DNA of 64,000 nucleotides, taken from positions 1 through 64,000 of the forward strand of contig NZ_JALBYU010000032.1 in assembly GCF_029963765.1 (NCBI RefSeq). The letters run 5' to 3'. This DNA is from Pseudomonas sp. UYIF39. Lineage in GTDB: Bacteria; Pseudomonadota; Gammaproteobacteria; Pseudomonadales; Pseudomonadaceae. Below are positions 16,131-24,550 of this stretch, piece after piece. How positions within the stretch are numbered: position 1 is the first letter of the stretch; each line of letters opens with the position of its first letter. Both the position numbers and the translations under genes were made by a program. The notes under the pieces were generated by a model. The model searched no databases. It was not told where the DNA came from and saw only the letters and a program-made list of their open reading frames with translations.

Positions 16131-17684
16131 ATGTCAGTTTCCGCCCCGAACGCTGTCCTCTCGGTCAGCGGTATCGGTAAGACCTACGCCCAACCGGTCC
16201 TGACCGGCATCGACCTGACGCTGATGCGCGGTGAAGTGCTGGCGCTGACCGGCGAAAACGGCGCCGGAAAAAGCACGCTGTCGAAGATTATCGGCGGGCT
16301 GGTCACACCGACCACCGGTCACATGCAATTCCAAGGGCAGGATTACTGCCCCGCAAGCCGCACTCAGGCCGAAGACCTCGGCATCCGCATGGTGATGCAA
16401 GAGCTCAATCTGTTGCCGACCCTGTCGGTGGCGGAAAACCTGTTTCTCGACAACCTGCCCAGCAAGGGTGGCTGGATCAGTCGCAGGCAATTGCGTAAGG
16501 CCGCGATCGAAGCCATGGCCCAGGTCGGCCTTGACGCGATTGACCCGGACACGCTGGTGGGCGAATTGGGCATCGGTCACCAGCAAATGGTGGAGATCGC
16601 CCGCAACCTGATCGGCGATTGTCACGTGCTGATCCTCGACGAACCGACCGCGATGTTGACGAACCGTGAAGTCGAGATGCTGTTCGAGCAGATCACTCGT
16701 CTGCAAGCTCGCGGCGTGTCGATCATCTATATCTCGCACCGTCTCGAAGAACTGGCGCGGGTCGCCCAGCGTATTGCGGTACTGCGCGATGGCAACCTGG
16801 TTTGCGTCGAGCCGATGGCCAATTACAACAGCGAGCAACTGGTGACGCTGATGGTCGGACGTGAACTCGGCGAACACATCGACATGGGGCCGCGCAAGAT
16901 CGGCGCTCCAGCCTTGACGGTCAAAGGGCTGACCCGTTCCGACAAGGTTCGCGACGTGTCCTTCGAAGTGCGCGCCGGCGAAATCTACGGGATTTCCGGT
17001 TTGATCGGGGCAGGGCGCACCGAGTTGCTGCGCTTGATCTTCGGTGCTGATACAGCGGACAGCGGCACGGTTGCACTCGGTTCGCCAGCACAGGTTGTCA
17101 GTATCCGGTCACCGGCTGACGCGGTCGGTCATGGCATCGCGCTGATCACCGAAGACCGCAAGGGCGAAGGCCTGCTGCTGACCCAATCGATCAGCGCGAA
17201 TATTGCCTTGGGCAATATGCCTGTGATTTCCAGCGGTGGCTTCGTCAACAATGGTGACGAGATGGCGCTGGCCCAGCGTCAGATCGACGCCATGCGCATC
17301 CGCAGTTCCAGCCCGACGCAACTTGTGTCGGAACTGTCCGGCGGCAACCAGCAGAAAGTCGTGATCGGCCGGTGGCTTGAGCGTGATTGCTCGGTGATGC
17401 TGTTCGACGAGCCAACGCGTGGCATCGACGTCGGCGCCAAATTTGACATTTATGCCTTGCTCGGTGAGTTGACCCGTCAAGGCAAAGCGCTCGTGGTGGT
17501 GTCCAGCGACTTGCGTGAATTGATGTTGATCTGCGACCGCATCGGGGTGCTCTCGGCAGGACGTCTGATCGACACCTTTGAGCGTGACAGCTGGACCCAG
17601 GATGATTTGCTTGCCGCCGCGTTCGCCGGCTACCAAAAACGTGATGCGTTGCTCAACGAAGCAGCGCCTAGGGATCTCGCATGA
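16131..17684 (+). CDS. rbsA: Ribose ABC transporter, double ATPase
   Basis: A 517-residue sugar-transport ATPase with two nucleotide-binding halves. The first has Walker A GENGAGKST and Walker B LILDEPTA. The second has a degenerate Walker A (GLIGAGRTELL), signature LSGGNQQKVVIGRWL and Walker B LFDEPTRGID, the usual asymmetry of RbsA/MglA/AraG. GGAGAG precedes the ATG. The stop overlaps the rbsC start by 4 bases (ATGA). Confidence 0.95.
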   Translation: MSVSAPNAVLSVSGIGKTYAQPVLTGIDLTLMRGEVLALTGENGAGKSTLSKIIGGLVTPTTGHMQFQGQDYCPASRTQAEDLGIRMVMQELNLLPTLSVAENLFLDNLPSKGGWISRRQLRKAAIEAMAQVGLDAIDPDTLVGELGIGHQQMVEIARNLIGDCHVLILDEPTAMLTNREVEMLFEQITRLQARGVSIIYISHRLEELARVAQRIAVLRDGNLVCVEPMANYNSEQLVTLMVGRELGEHIDMGPRKIGAPALTVKGLTRSDKVRDVSFEVRAGEIYGISGLIGAGRTELLRLIFGADTADSGTVALGSPAQVVSIRSPADAVGHGIALITEDRKGEGLLLTQSISANIALGNMPVISSGGFVNNGDEMALAQRQIDAMRIRSSSPTQLVSELSGGNQQKVVIGRWLERDCSVMLFDEPTRGIDVGAKFDIYALLGELTRQGKALVVVSSDLRELMLICDRIGVLSAGRLIDTFERDSWTQDDLLAAAFAGYQKRDALLNEAAPRDLA

Positions 17685-18658
17685 ATACTGCAGTGACTGC
17701 CGGCAAACGGAGTGGCAACTTTTACGGCCTCGGTACCTATCTGGGACTGGCCGGCGCCTTGCTGGCAATGGTCGCGCTGTTCTCGGTTCTGAGCAGCCAT
17801 TTCCTGTCTTATGACACCTTCAGTACCCTGGCCAACCAGATTCCGGACTTGATGGTGCTGGCGGTCGGCATGACGTTCGTGTTGATCATCGGCGGTATCG
17901 ACCTGTCGGTGGGCTCGGTGCTCGCGCTCGCGGCGTCAACGGTCAGCGTGGCAATTCTTGGTTGGGGCTGGAGCGTGTTGCCTGCCGCGCTGCTCGGAAT
18001 GGCGGCGGCAGCACTGGCCGGGACCATCACGGGTTCGATTACTGTGGCGTGGCGGATCCCGTCGTTCATCGTGTCCCTCGGCGTGCTGGAAATGGCCCGT
18101 GGTGTGGCGTACCAGATGACCGGATCGCGCACGGCCTACATCGGTGATGCCTTCGCCTGGTTGTCCAACCCGATCGCCTTCGGCATCTCGCCGTCGTTCA
18201 TCATTGCCTTGCTGATCATCTTCATTGCCCAGGCAGTGCTGACGCGTACCGTGTTCGGTCGTTACCTGATCGGCATCGGCACCAACGAAGAGGCGGTGCG
18301 TCTGGCAGGGATCAATCCGAAGCCCTACAAGATCCTGGTCTTCAGTCTGATGGGGCTGCTGGCCGGTATTGCTGCGCTGTTCCAGATTTCCCGTCTGGAA
18401 GCGGCGGATCCGAATGCCGGCTCCGGGCTGGAGCTGCAAGTGATCGCCGCGGTCGTGATCGGCGGCACCAGCTTGATGGGCGGTCGCGGTTCGGTCATCA
18501 GTACATTCTTCGGGGTTCTGATCATTTCCGTATTGGCGGCCGGTCTCGCGCAGATCGGCGCAACTGAACCCACCAAACGCATCATCACCGGCGCAGTGAT
18601 CGTGGTGGCGGTGGTGCTTGATACTTATCGCAGTCAGCGCGCAAGCCGGCGGACCTGA
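17681..18658 (+). CDS. rbsC: Ribose ABC transporter permease
   Basis: A 325-residue inner-membrane permease of the sugar-type BPD_transp_2 family with eight to ten hydrophobic spans. The conserved VLIIGGIDLSVGSVLALAA segment and the RLAGINPKPYK cytoplasmic loop that meets the ATPase are visible. It is translationally coupled to rbsA by ATGA and works with RbsA and RbsB. Confidence 0.95.
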   Translation: MNTAVTAGKRSGNFYGLGTYLGLAGALLAMVALFSVLSSHFLSYDTFSTLANQIPDLMVLAVGMTFVLIIGGIDLSVGSVLALAASTVSVAILGWGWSVLPAALLGMAAAALAGTITGSITVAWRIPSFIVSLGVLEMARGVAYQMTGSRTAYIGDAFAWLSNPIAFGISPSFIIALLIIFIAQAVLTRTVFGRYLIGIGTNEEAVRLAGINPKPYKILVFSLMGLLAGIAALFQISRLEAADPNAGSGLELQVIAAVVIGGTSLMGGRGSVISTFFGVLIISVLAAGLAQIGATEPTKRIITGAVIVVAVVLDTYRSQRASRRT

Positions 18659-18661
18659 GTC

Positions 18662-19681
18662 ATGGCAACAATCAAGGATGTGGCAGCGCTCGCGGGAATT
18701 TCCTACACCACGGTTTCCCACGTAGTGAACAAGACCCGGCCGGTGAGCGAAGAGGTGCGGGTCAAGGTTGAGGCAGCAATCAAAACTCTCGATTACGTGC
18801 CCAGTGCCGTGGCCCGGTCTCTCAAAGCCAAAACCACGGCGACCATCGGTCTGCTGGTGCCCAACAGCCTCAACCCATACTTCGCCGAACTGGCGCGCGG
18901 CATCGAGGATTACTGCGAGCGTAATGGCTACTGCGTGATTCTCTGTAACTCCGATGACAACCCGGACAAGCAACGCAGCTACCTGCGCGTACTGCTGGAA
19001 AAACGCATCGACGGGCTGATCGTCGCTTCGGCTGGTGGTGACGCGGGGCTGGCAGAAGGCTTGGCAGGCGTGCGTACGCCGATGGTGATCGTCGACCGTG
19101 GACTGGAAGGTGTGAATGCCGACATGGTGCGGATCGATCACGAATACGGCGCCTACCTGGCGACCCGCCACCTTCTGGAGTTGGGGCACCGGGACATTGC
19201 CACTATTGGCGGCCCGGCGAGTACCAGCGTGGCGCAGATGCGCCTGGCCGGTTATTGCCGTGCCCTGCAAGAGGCGGGTGTCGAAGTATCCCGCGAGCGC
19301 ATGCTGGAAAGCGACTTCACCAGCACCGGCGGTTACAACGCCGCCGCGATGCTGCTGGAAAAGCACCCGCCGAGCGCGATCTTCGCCGGTAACGACATGA
19401 TTGGCATCGGTGTGCTGCGAGCGGCGGCCGAGCGCAATATTCGCGTGCCGACGGAGCTGTCGGTGATCGGCTTCGACGATATTCAGATGAGCCGCTATGT
19501 GTACCCGGCGCTGACCACCGTGGGGCAGTCGATCCTGCAACTCGGCGAGATGGCGGCCGAAGTGCTTTTAAGAAGAATCGCCACACCCGATATGGCCACC
19601 GATCAACGGATCGTGACGCCCAGTATTGTCTTGCGGGAGTCGACTGCGCCGCTTGCCGGCGTGTTTTCCCAATTCCGTTGA
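18662..19681 (+). CDS. rbsR: LacI-family repressor of the ribose operon
   Basis: A 339-residue regulator. The N-terminal helix-turn-helix and hinge (IKDVAALAGISYTTVSHVVN) is followed by a periplasmic-binding-protein-like effector domain. It starts 4 bases after rbsC. It is expected to bind the CGCAAACGTTTGCG site before rbsB and to release it on binding ribose. Because it lies inside the operon it controls its own level. Confidence 0.93.
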   Translation: MATIKDVAALAGISYTTVSHVVNKTRPVSEEVRVKVEAAIKTLDYVPSAVARSLKAKTTATIGLLVPNSLNPYFAELARGIEDYCERNGYCVILCNSDDNPDKQRSYLRVLLEKRIDGLIVASAGGDAGLAEGLAGVRTPMVIVDRGLEGVNADMVRIDHEYGAYLATRHLLELGHRDIATIGGPASTSVAQMRLAGYCRALQEAGVEVSRERMLESDFTSTGGYNAAAMLLEKHPPSAIFAGNDMIGIGVLRAAAERNIRVPTELSVIGFDDIQMSRYVYPALTTVGQSILQLGEMAAEVLLRRIATPDMATDQRIVTPSIVLRESTAPLAGVFSQFR

Positions 19682-19738
19682 AATAGAAAGCCGCTAAATC
19701 AAAAGCACCGCTGAAACAGAATTGATGAGTAGTGACGT

Positions 19739-20656
19739 ATGCCAGCAAAAGTAGTGGTTATAGGCAGCCTGAACATGGACCTGGTCACCCGGGCGCCACG
19801 GCTGCCTCGAGGCGGTGAAACGCTGATCGGCGAGTCGTTTGCCACGGTTTCCGGTGGCAAGGGCGCGAATCAGGCGGTCGCAGCGGCGAGGCTGGGGGCG
19901 CAGGTGTCGATGGTCGGTTGCGTGGGCAGCGATGCCTACGGCGAAGAGCTGCGCGGGGCGCTGTTGGCCGAGCAGATCGATTGCCAGGCAGTCAGCACCG
20001 TCGACGATTCCAGCGGCGTAGCGTTGATCGTGGTCGATGATAATAGCCAGAACGCAATCGTGATCGTTGCCGGCGCCAACGGAGCGCTGACTCCAGAGGT
20101 GATTGATCGTTTCGGCGCCGTATTGCGGGCGTCGGACGTGATCATCTGTCAGCTGGAAGTCCCGGATGCCACTGTCGGTCATGCGCTCAAGCGCGGCCGT
20201 GAATTGGGTAAGACCGTGATCCTCAATCCTGCGCCGGCCAGTCGCCCGCTGCCGGCGGACTGGTACGCGTCCATCGATTACCTGATACCCAATGAAAGCG
20301 AGGCCTCTGCGCTGAGTGGTTTGCCAGTGGATTCTCTGGCATCTGCCGAAACCGCTGCATCCCGGTTGATCGCTATGGGTGCCGGCAAGGTCATCATCAC
20401 CCTTGGTGCTCAAGGTTCGCTGTTTGCCAACGGCAAAGGCTTTGAGCATTTCCCTGCGCCGAAGGTGAAGGCTGTCGATACCACGGCGGCTGGCGACACC
20501 TTCGTTGGTGGTTTCGCCGCCGCGCTGGCGGCCGGCATAAGCGAAGCCGACGCGATCCGTTTCGGCCAGGTTGCCGCGGCGCTATCGGTGACCCGCGCTG
20601 GCGCGCAACCCTCGATTCCCACCTTGTCCGACGTACAGGCCTTTAAAGCACCATGA
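19739..20656 (+). CDS. rbsK: Ribokinase
   Basis: A 305-residue PfkB-family kinase that makes ribose 5-phosphate from ribose and ATP. The N-terminal GSLNMDLV and GGKGANQAVAAARLG and the C-terminal DTTAAGDTFVGGFAAAL with the catalytic Asp are present. The gene follows rbsR by 57 bases. Its stop overlaps the rbsD start (ATGA). Confidence 0.95.
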   Translation: MPAKVVVIGSLNMDLVTRAPRLPRGGETLIGESFATVSGGKGANQAVAAARLGAQVSMVGCVGSDAYGEELRGALLAEQIDCQAVSTVDDSSGVALIVVDDNSQNAIVIVAGANGALTPEVIDRFGAVLRASDVIICQLEVPDATVGHALKRGRELGKTVILNPAPASRPLPADWYASIDYLIPNESEASALSGLPVDSLASAETAASRLIAMGAGKVIITLGAQGSLFANGKGFEHFPAPKVKAVDTTAAGDTFVGGFAAALAAGISEADAIRFGQVAAALSVTRAGAQPSIPTLSDVQAFKAP

Positions 20657-21057
20657 AAAAGACACCTTTGCTCAATGTCGCGCTGTCGCGGCTGATCGCA
20701 TCCCTGGGCCATGGCGACACCGTGGTGATCGGCGATGCAGGTTTGCCGGTGCCTCCAGGCATTGAACTGATTGACCTGGCCCTGACCCACGGTATCCCGG
20801 ATTTCGTCAGCACTTTGAAGGTTGTGCTCAGCGAAATGCAGGTCGAGAGCCATGTTTTGGCCCAGGAGATCCTGGACAAAAAGCCTTCGGCATTGGCGAC
20901 GCTCGATGAGCTGAATGCCGAAGGTGCGTTGGGTCGGCGTGAGCTGCTCAGTCATGACCAATTCAAAGTCCTCAGCCGACAGGCACGGGCGATTGTTCGT
21001 ACAGGCGAATGTCAGCCGTATTGCAACATCGTGCTGGTGGCAGGGGTTACGTTCTAA
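20653..21057 (+). CDS. rbsD: D-ribose pyranase
   Basis: A 134-residue enzyme that converts beta-ribopyranose to the furanose form used by ribokinase. The active-site His in LGHGDTVVIGDAGLPVPPG and the C-terminal TGECQPYCNIVLVAGVTF are typical. It is translationally coupled to rbsK. The next gene follows after 43 bases with its own AAGGAG. Confidence 0.95.
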   Translation: MKKTPLLNVALSRLIASLGHGDTVVIGDAGLPVPPGIELIDLALTHGIPDFVSTLKVVLSEMQVESHVLAQEILDKKPSALATLDELNAEGALGRRELLSHDQFKVLSRQARAIVRTGECQPYCNIVLVAGVTF

Positions 21058-21100
21058 CTCGCTGTTGTCTTTCTGTTGTTCCACGCACAAGGAGTGCGCT

Positions 21101-22129
21101 ATGCACCGCTATGCTCACAAACTGCACCATCTGCTCCGGAGTCTGCTGCTTTTGTCCCTGATTACCGCAACAAGTGCCCAGGCGGCGGAAAAGATCGACT
21201 TGATCATCGACACCGACCCGGGTGCCGATGACGTGGTTGCCTTGCTGTTTGCTCTGGCATCGCCGCAAGAGCTGAACATTCGTGCGCTGACCACCGTCGC
21301 CGGCAATGTGCGTCTGGACAAGACTTCGCGTAATGCGCGGCTGGCCCGCGAGTGGGCAGGGCGCGAGGAGGTGCCGGTCTACGCGGGCGCTCCGAAGCCG
21401 CTGATGCGCACGCCGATCTATGCCGAGAACATCCATGGCAAGGAAGGCCTGTCGGGTGTCACCGTACATGAGCCGAAAAAAGGACTGGCCCAGGGCAATG
21501 CGGTCAACTACCTGATCGACACCTTGAAAGCCGCCAAGCCCCACAGCATCACCATCGCCATGCTGGGGCCACAGACCAATCTGGCCCTGGCGCTGATCCA
21601 GGAACCTGAGATCGTTCAGGGTATCAAGGAGGTGGTGATCATGGGCGGGGCACACTTCAACGGTGGCAACATTACCCCGGTGGCTGAGTTCAACCTGTTC
21701 GCTGACCCACAGGCTGCTGAAGTGGTGCTGAAAAGTGGGGTGAAGTTGACCTACCTGCCGCTGGACGTGACCCACAAGATCCTCACCAGCGAAGCGCGTC
21801 TTAAGCAGATCGCAGCGATCAACAACAATGCCAGTAAGCTGGTCGGCGATATTCTCAATGAATACGTCAAAGGCGACATGGAGCACTACGGTATTCCGGG
21901 TGGCCCGGTGCATGACGCGACGGTCATCGCCTACCTGCTCAAGCCTGAGTTGTTCACTGGTCGCTCGGTCAATGTGGTGGTTGATAGCCGCGAAGGCCCG
22001 ACGTTCGGCCAAACCATCGTCGACTGGTATGACGGCCTGAAAGCGCCGAAGAACGCTTTCTGGGTAGAAAGCGGCGACGCCCAGGGCTTCTTTGACCTGC
22101 TGACCGAGCGTCTGGCTCGTCTGAAGTAA
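21101..22129 (+). CDS. Periplasmic inosine-uridine-type nucleoside hydrolase
   Basis: A 342-residue enzyme of the IU-nucleoside hydrolase family, which splits ribonucleosides into base and ribose. The calcium-binding DTDPGADDVVALL motif follows directly after a signal peptide (about residues 1-28, ending AQAA), so it should work in the periplasm, unlike the cytoplasmic E. coli Rih enzymes. A frame extending 62 codons upstream runs into rbsD, and the ATG at 21101 with AAGGAG is clearly the start. Being last in the ribose operon, it would supply ribose to RbsB from external nucleosides. The exact substrate range cannot be read from sequence. Confidence 0.9.
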   Translation: MHRYAHKLHHLLRSLLLLSLITATSAQAAEKIDLIIDTDPGADDVVALLFALASPQELNIRALTTVAGNVRLDKTSRNARLAREWAGREEVPVYAGAPKPLMRTPIYAENIHGKEGLSGVTVHEPKKGLAQGNAVNYLIDTLKAAKPHSITIAMLGPQTNLALALIQEPEIVQGIKEVVIMGGAHFNGGNITPVAEFNLFADPQAAEVVLKSGVKLTYLPLDVTHKILTSEARLKQIAAINNNASKLVGDILNEYVKGDMEHYGIPGGPVHDATVIAYLLKPELFTGRSVNVVVDSREGPTFGQTIVDWYDGLKAPKNAFWVESGDAQGFFDLLTERLARLK

Positions 22130-22136
22130 GCCATAG

Positions 22137-22164
22137 ACCCGCAGTTGCCAGTCTGCGGGTTTTG
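22137..22164 (+). terminator. Rho-independent terminator of the ribose operon
   Basis: ACCCGCAG, 8-nt loop, CTGCGGGT, then TTTT. It ends the rbs unit and lies against the convergent gene 22168-22374. Confidence 0.85.
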
Positions 22165-22167
22165 CTT

Positions 22168-22374
22168 TCACTCGCTATCTATCAGGCCCATATAGTCGGT
22201 GGGGTATTTCTCGAATATCTGCGCGATGAATGTCTGGGCGGCTTGCGTACCCAGCTCCTTGACCAATAGATCGATACCAATGATTGCCAACTCTTCCGGG
22301 CTGCCCGGGCTGTAAGAGCTGTGGCCCTGTGGCCACTTGGCTTTGATGTCGGCGTCGATGCTTACGGTGGTCAT
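22168..22374 (-). CDS. Hypothetical 68-residue protein
   Basis: It starts at ATG 22372-22374 (MTTVSIDADIKAKWPQ). A longer frame upstream has no start signal. It is a small acidic soluble protein ending EKYPTDYMGLIDSE. No known family is recognised and no partner is visible. It is convergent with the ribose operon. Confidence 0.6.
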   Translation of the reverse strand: MTTVSIDADIKAKWPQGHSSYSPGSPEELAIIGIDLLVKELGTQAAQTFIAQIFEKYPTDYMGLIDSE

Positions 22375-22506
22375 GATGGCGCTCGTGAAGTCGGGAAAGT
22401 CTGTGTGTCGAGTTAACCATTTTGCGCGGCTTTTGGCACTCCGACTTAGGCATAAGGGGAGGGCTATGCGACACTTGGTCTTTGACGATTTTTCAAGGAC
22501 TGTGCT

Positions 22507-22812
22507 GTGCAGATCGATTTGAACACTCCTGACGGCTTGACCCTTGAGGCGGTACGTCAGCTGCTGGCCTCTGCCAGCGATGATGAGCACACTCAATTGC
22601 GAGTCACCAAGGGCGGCATCGCCTACATTTCTTCAGGCATTGTGGGCGGCACTGATATCAGCGGGCTGTTGTTTCGTCTGGAGACGTGGGCCAAGGGTTC
22701 CGGTTATGTAGGATTGGTCGCGGCCAGTGACGAGGTCTGGGTCATGCAAATTTTTAATGCGCTGAAAGAGAACTGGCCGAATCCGCCGTTCGACTACATT
22801 GACGTCTATTGA
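22507..22812 (+). CDS. Hypothetical 101-residue protein
   Basis: It starts at GTG 22507 after AAGGAC. The protein is soluble, with an alternating beta/helix pattern (LEAVRQLLASASDDEHTQL, then RVTKGGIAYIS) and a C-terminus NPPFDYIDVY. I know no function. It is divergent from the 68-residue gene, with 132 bases between them that should hold both promoters. Confidence 0.65.
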   Translation: MQIDLNTPDGLTLEAVRQLLASASDDEHTQLRVTKGGIAYISSGIVGGTDISGLLFRLETWAKGSGYVGLVAASDEVWVMQIFNALKENWPNPPFDYIDVY

Positions 22813-22977
22813 GCGCTGTTCATATTCAGTCACGATTGAGTGGTAAACGGCAGGGCGATGCTCAGGCAAACTCGCCGCGTGTTCGAATAGAGGGCAGGGT
22901 TCTAGTACTCCCTGTGAAACCAAGCGCCAAATTGGCGGTTGCACGATCTCAGCTTAACTATTGAATAAGGAGGCTTC

Positions 22978-23298
22978 ATGCCTTGGAAGCTCGCGTCATT
23001 GGGTACTTTGTTGGCCGTTGCCATGCTGGCCGGTTGCAGTACTACCTCCACCGAGTCGACAACAGATCCTGTCACGACGACTGACACGGGTCACAGCCGT
23101 TGTGAGGCAAAGGCTGCCGAATTCACGATTGGCAAAAAGGCTTCGCCTGAACTGCTGGAGCAGGCGCGTACTCGCGCAGGCGCGCAGAATGCACGGTTCC
23201 TCTTGCCTGCCGATATGGTGACCCTGGAGTACCGCTCCGATCGCCTGAATCTGAATACCGATGCCAATCGGGTCGTCACCCGCGTCAACTGCGGCTGA
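22978..23298 (+). CDS. Lipoprotein with I78-type peptidase inhibitor domain
   Basis: A 106-residue product. A lipoprotein signal ends AMLAGC (Cys about residue 19), a Thr/Ser linker follows, and then an inhibitor-I78-like domain: CEAKAAEFTIGKKASPELLE, QARTRAGAQNARFL and VTLEYRSDRLNLN ending RVNCG, with two cysteines that could pair. Family members inhibit serine peptidases; a periplasmic protective role is inferred. TAAGGAGG precedes the ATG. Confidence 0.8.
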   Translation: MPWKLASLGTLLAVAMLAGCSTTSTESTTDPVTTTDTGHSRCEAKAAEFTIGKKASPELLEQARTRAGAQNARFLLPADMVTLEYRSDRLNLNTDANRVVTRVNCG

Positions 23299-23323
23299 TC
23301 GCTTCGGGCTTTTGTTTCGCCCA

Positions 23324-23356
23324 TAAAAAACCCCGTCACATGGACGGGGTTTTTTT
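23324..23356. terminator. Bidirectional terminator
   Basis: AAAAACCCCGTC, ACATG loop, GACGGGGTTTTTTT. It serves the I78 lipoprotein gene and the convergent cold-shock gene. Confidence 0.9.
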
Positions 23357-23370
23357 AGTGCGGCTGAAAA

Positions 23371-23583
23371 TTACTCAGCGCGGACTTGTGCAGCTTGCAT
23401 ACCCTTTTGGCCTTTCTCAGCCACGAAGGAAACGGTCTGGCCTTCTTTCAGGCTTTTGAAACCGTCGCTTTCGATAGCTTTGAAGTGTACGAACAGGTCG
23501 TCACCGCCACCTTGAGGAGTGATGAAGCCGAAGCCTTTTTCATCGTTGAACCATTTAACGGTGCCGGTTTGGCGATTAGACAT
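23371..23583 (-). CDS. cspA: Cold-shock domain protein (CspA/CapB type)
   Basis: A 70-residue single CSD protein, an RNA chaperone and antiterminator. RNP1 KGFGFITP and RNP2 DLFVHFKAI are intact, and the protein starts MSNRQTGTVKWFNDEKGFG. It resembles Pseudomonas CapB. The ATG at 23581-23583 follows a good ribosome site. A gene-free stretch of over 200 bases upstream (23584-23875) may include a long 5' leader as in other csp genes. Confidence 0.93.
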   Translation of the reverse strand: MSNRQTGTVKWFNDEKGFGFITPQGGGDDLFVHFKAIESDGFKSLKEGQTVSFVAEKGQKGMQAAQVRAE

Positions 23584-23875
23584 GGTGTATCTCCAAGAAA
23601 CATATATTTTCAGTAGTGCTGTGCTGCTCAGGCCAACTGGGCACACCGGGGTATCATAGTCGAAATGTTCGCTTTGGGAGCCCCCCGGACGTGCTGTTTG
23701 CCCTGCAGTCGCGTTCTGTTTGCTGCTCTGTTCGGCTGCAAGCCCCGTTTTAAAAGGCTTTCAGCCAAAAGTAAAGACAATAAAAAAACCTGAAAAACCT
23801 GCATAAATTGTACGAAAAAGCGGTTTTCAGAGGCTTTTTACTGTCGTTGCAGGCACAAAAAGCGCTCTGTCGGGC

Positions 23876-24178
23876 TTATTTTTTCGCTTTGTTATCGGCT
23901 TTGCACGACGAGATTTGGGTCAGTGCTTTTTGTTTCAGGGCATCACTGGCGGTGTTGTCCATCAGGGACTGGATGTCTTTGGCAGGGTACGATTTGATGG
24001 AATCGGCGCCGCAAGCGCAGTGAGCCTTCGCTGCTGCAGCACCGATCTGCGGAGTGGCCGCCTCTGTGCACTGAGCCATGTATTTCTCGCGCTCGCCCTT
24101 AGGCCAATCGGCGTGGGCGGCCAGTGGCAGCAGCAGAGCGATGGGGGCGACTACTGCGAACAAATTTTTCAGACGCAT
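23876..24178 (-). CDS. Small periplasmic protein with four cysteines
   Basis: The 100-residue product starts at ATG 24176-24178 after AAGGAG. A signal peptide ends LAAHA (about residue 23). The mature part has a CTEAATPQ segment, a CAC motif (AHCACGADSIKSYP) and a C-terminal SSCKADNKAKK. No enzyme motif is seen. The cysteine pattern suggests two disulphides or metal binding. It is divergent from thrS. Confidence 0.65.
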   Translation of the reverse strand: MRLKNLFAVVAPIALLLPLAAHADWPKGEREKYMAQCTEAATPQIGAAAAKAHCACGADSIKSYPAKDIQSLMDNTASDALKQKALTQISSCKADNKAKK

Positions 24179-24437
24179 GCTGGGATGCTCCTTGTGGGTC
24201 AATGTCTTGTTATGAGGGGTAAAGCAGGGTTCTAGTTCAGCACTTTGGCATAAAATTGCCCGATTTGCCCCAGTACAAAGCCTCTGTGCGTCGACGACCG
24301 TTCATCTGTGCTAGCATGCCTCGCTCGGGCGTTTGCAGGCTCCGGATGACCTTCAGTCCCGGTAGCGGCAAGTGTGCGAATAACCCTGATTTGAATCCCA
24401 GTCACTCTGGTTCGGTTTTCCGGTTGGCCGCAAGGCT

Positions 24438-24456
24438 CCTGCCGCTGTAAGGCAGG
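24438..24456 (+). promoter_or_regulatory. thrS leader hairpin with UGU anticodon-like loop
   Basis: CCTGCC and GGCAGG form a 6-bp stem over the 7-nt loop GCTGTAA. Positions 3-5 of the loop read TGT, the anticodon of tRNA-Thr(UGU), followed by AA as in real anticodon loops. It lies 95-113 bases before the thrS start, where the upstream operator domain of E. coli thrS also lies. Confidence 0.5.
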
Positions 24457-24510
24457 CGTTCGTCATTGAATGGCCTGGATCGGATCTTGTACTGGCTCAT
24501 CCCAACCCAC

Positions 24511-24531
24511 GTGACCTTTGGTAGGGGTCAC
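24511..24531 (+). promoter_or_regulatory. thrS operator hairpin mimicking the tRNA-Thr(GGU) anticodon arm
   Basis: A 7-bp stem closes the 7-nt loop TTGGTAG, which has T at position 33, GGT at 34-36 and A at 37 in tRNA numbering. It ends 19 bases before the thrS ATG, next to the ribosome site GGAGAGGAGG. In E. coli, ThrRS binds an anticodon-like hairpin at this place and represses its own translation; the same control is inferred here. Confidence 0.6.
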
Positions 24532-24550
24532 CACTAGGAGAGGAGGCGCC

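Noticed and set aside
17936..19540. 534-codon minus-strand frame opposite rbsC and rbsR
   Set aside because: Shadow of GC-rich coding sequence; composition rich in His, Arg and Gln with no motif.
24240..24510. Cobalamin or other metabolite riboswitch before thrS
   Set aside because: Some CCTGCC/GGCAGG pieces resemble a B12 box at first sight, but the conserved core is absent and the ThrRS-type operator explains the hairpins.
24518..24550. Upstream start for thrS
   Set aside because: It would lie in the operator hairpin and add residues not found in ThrRS; the ATG at 24551 has a strong ribosome site.
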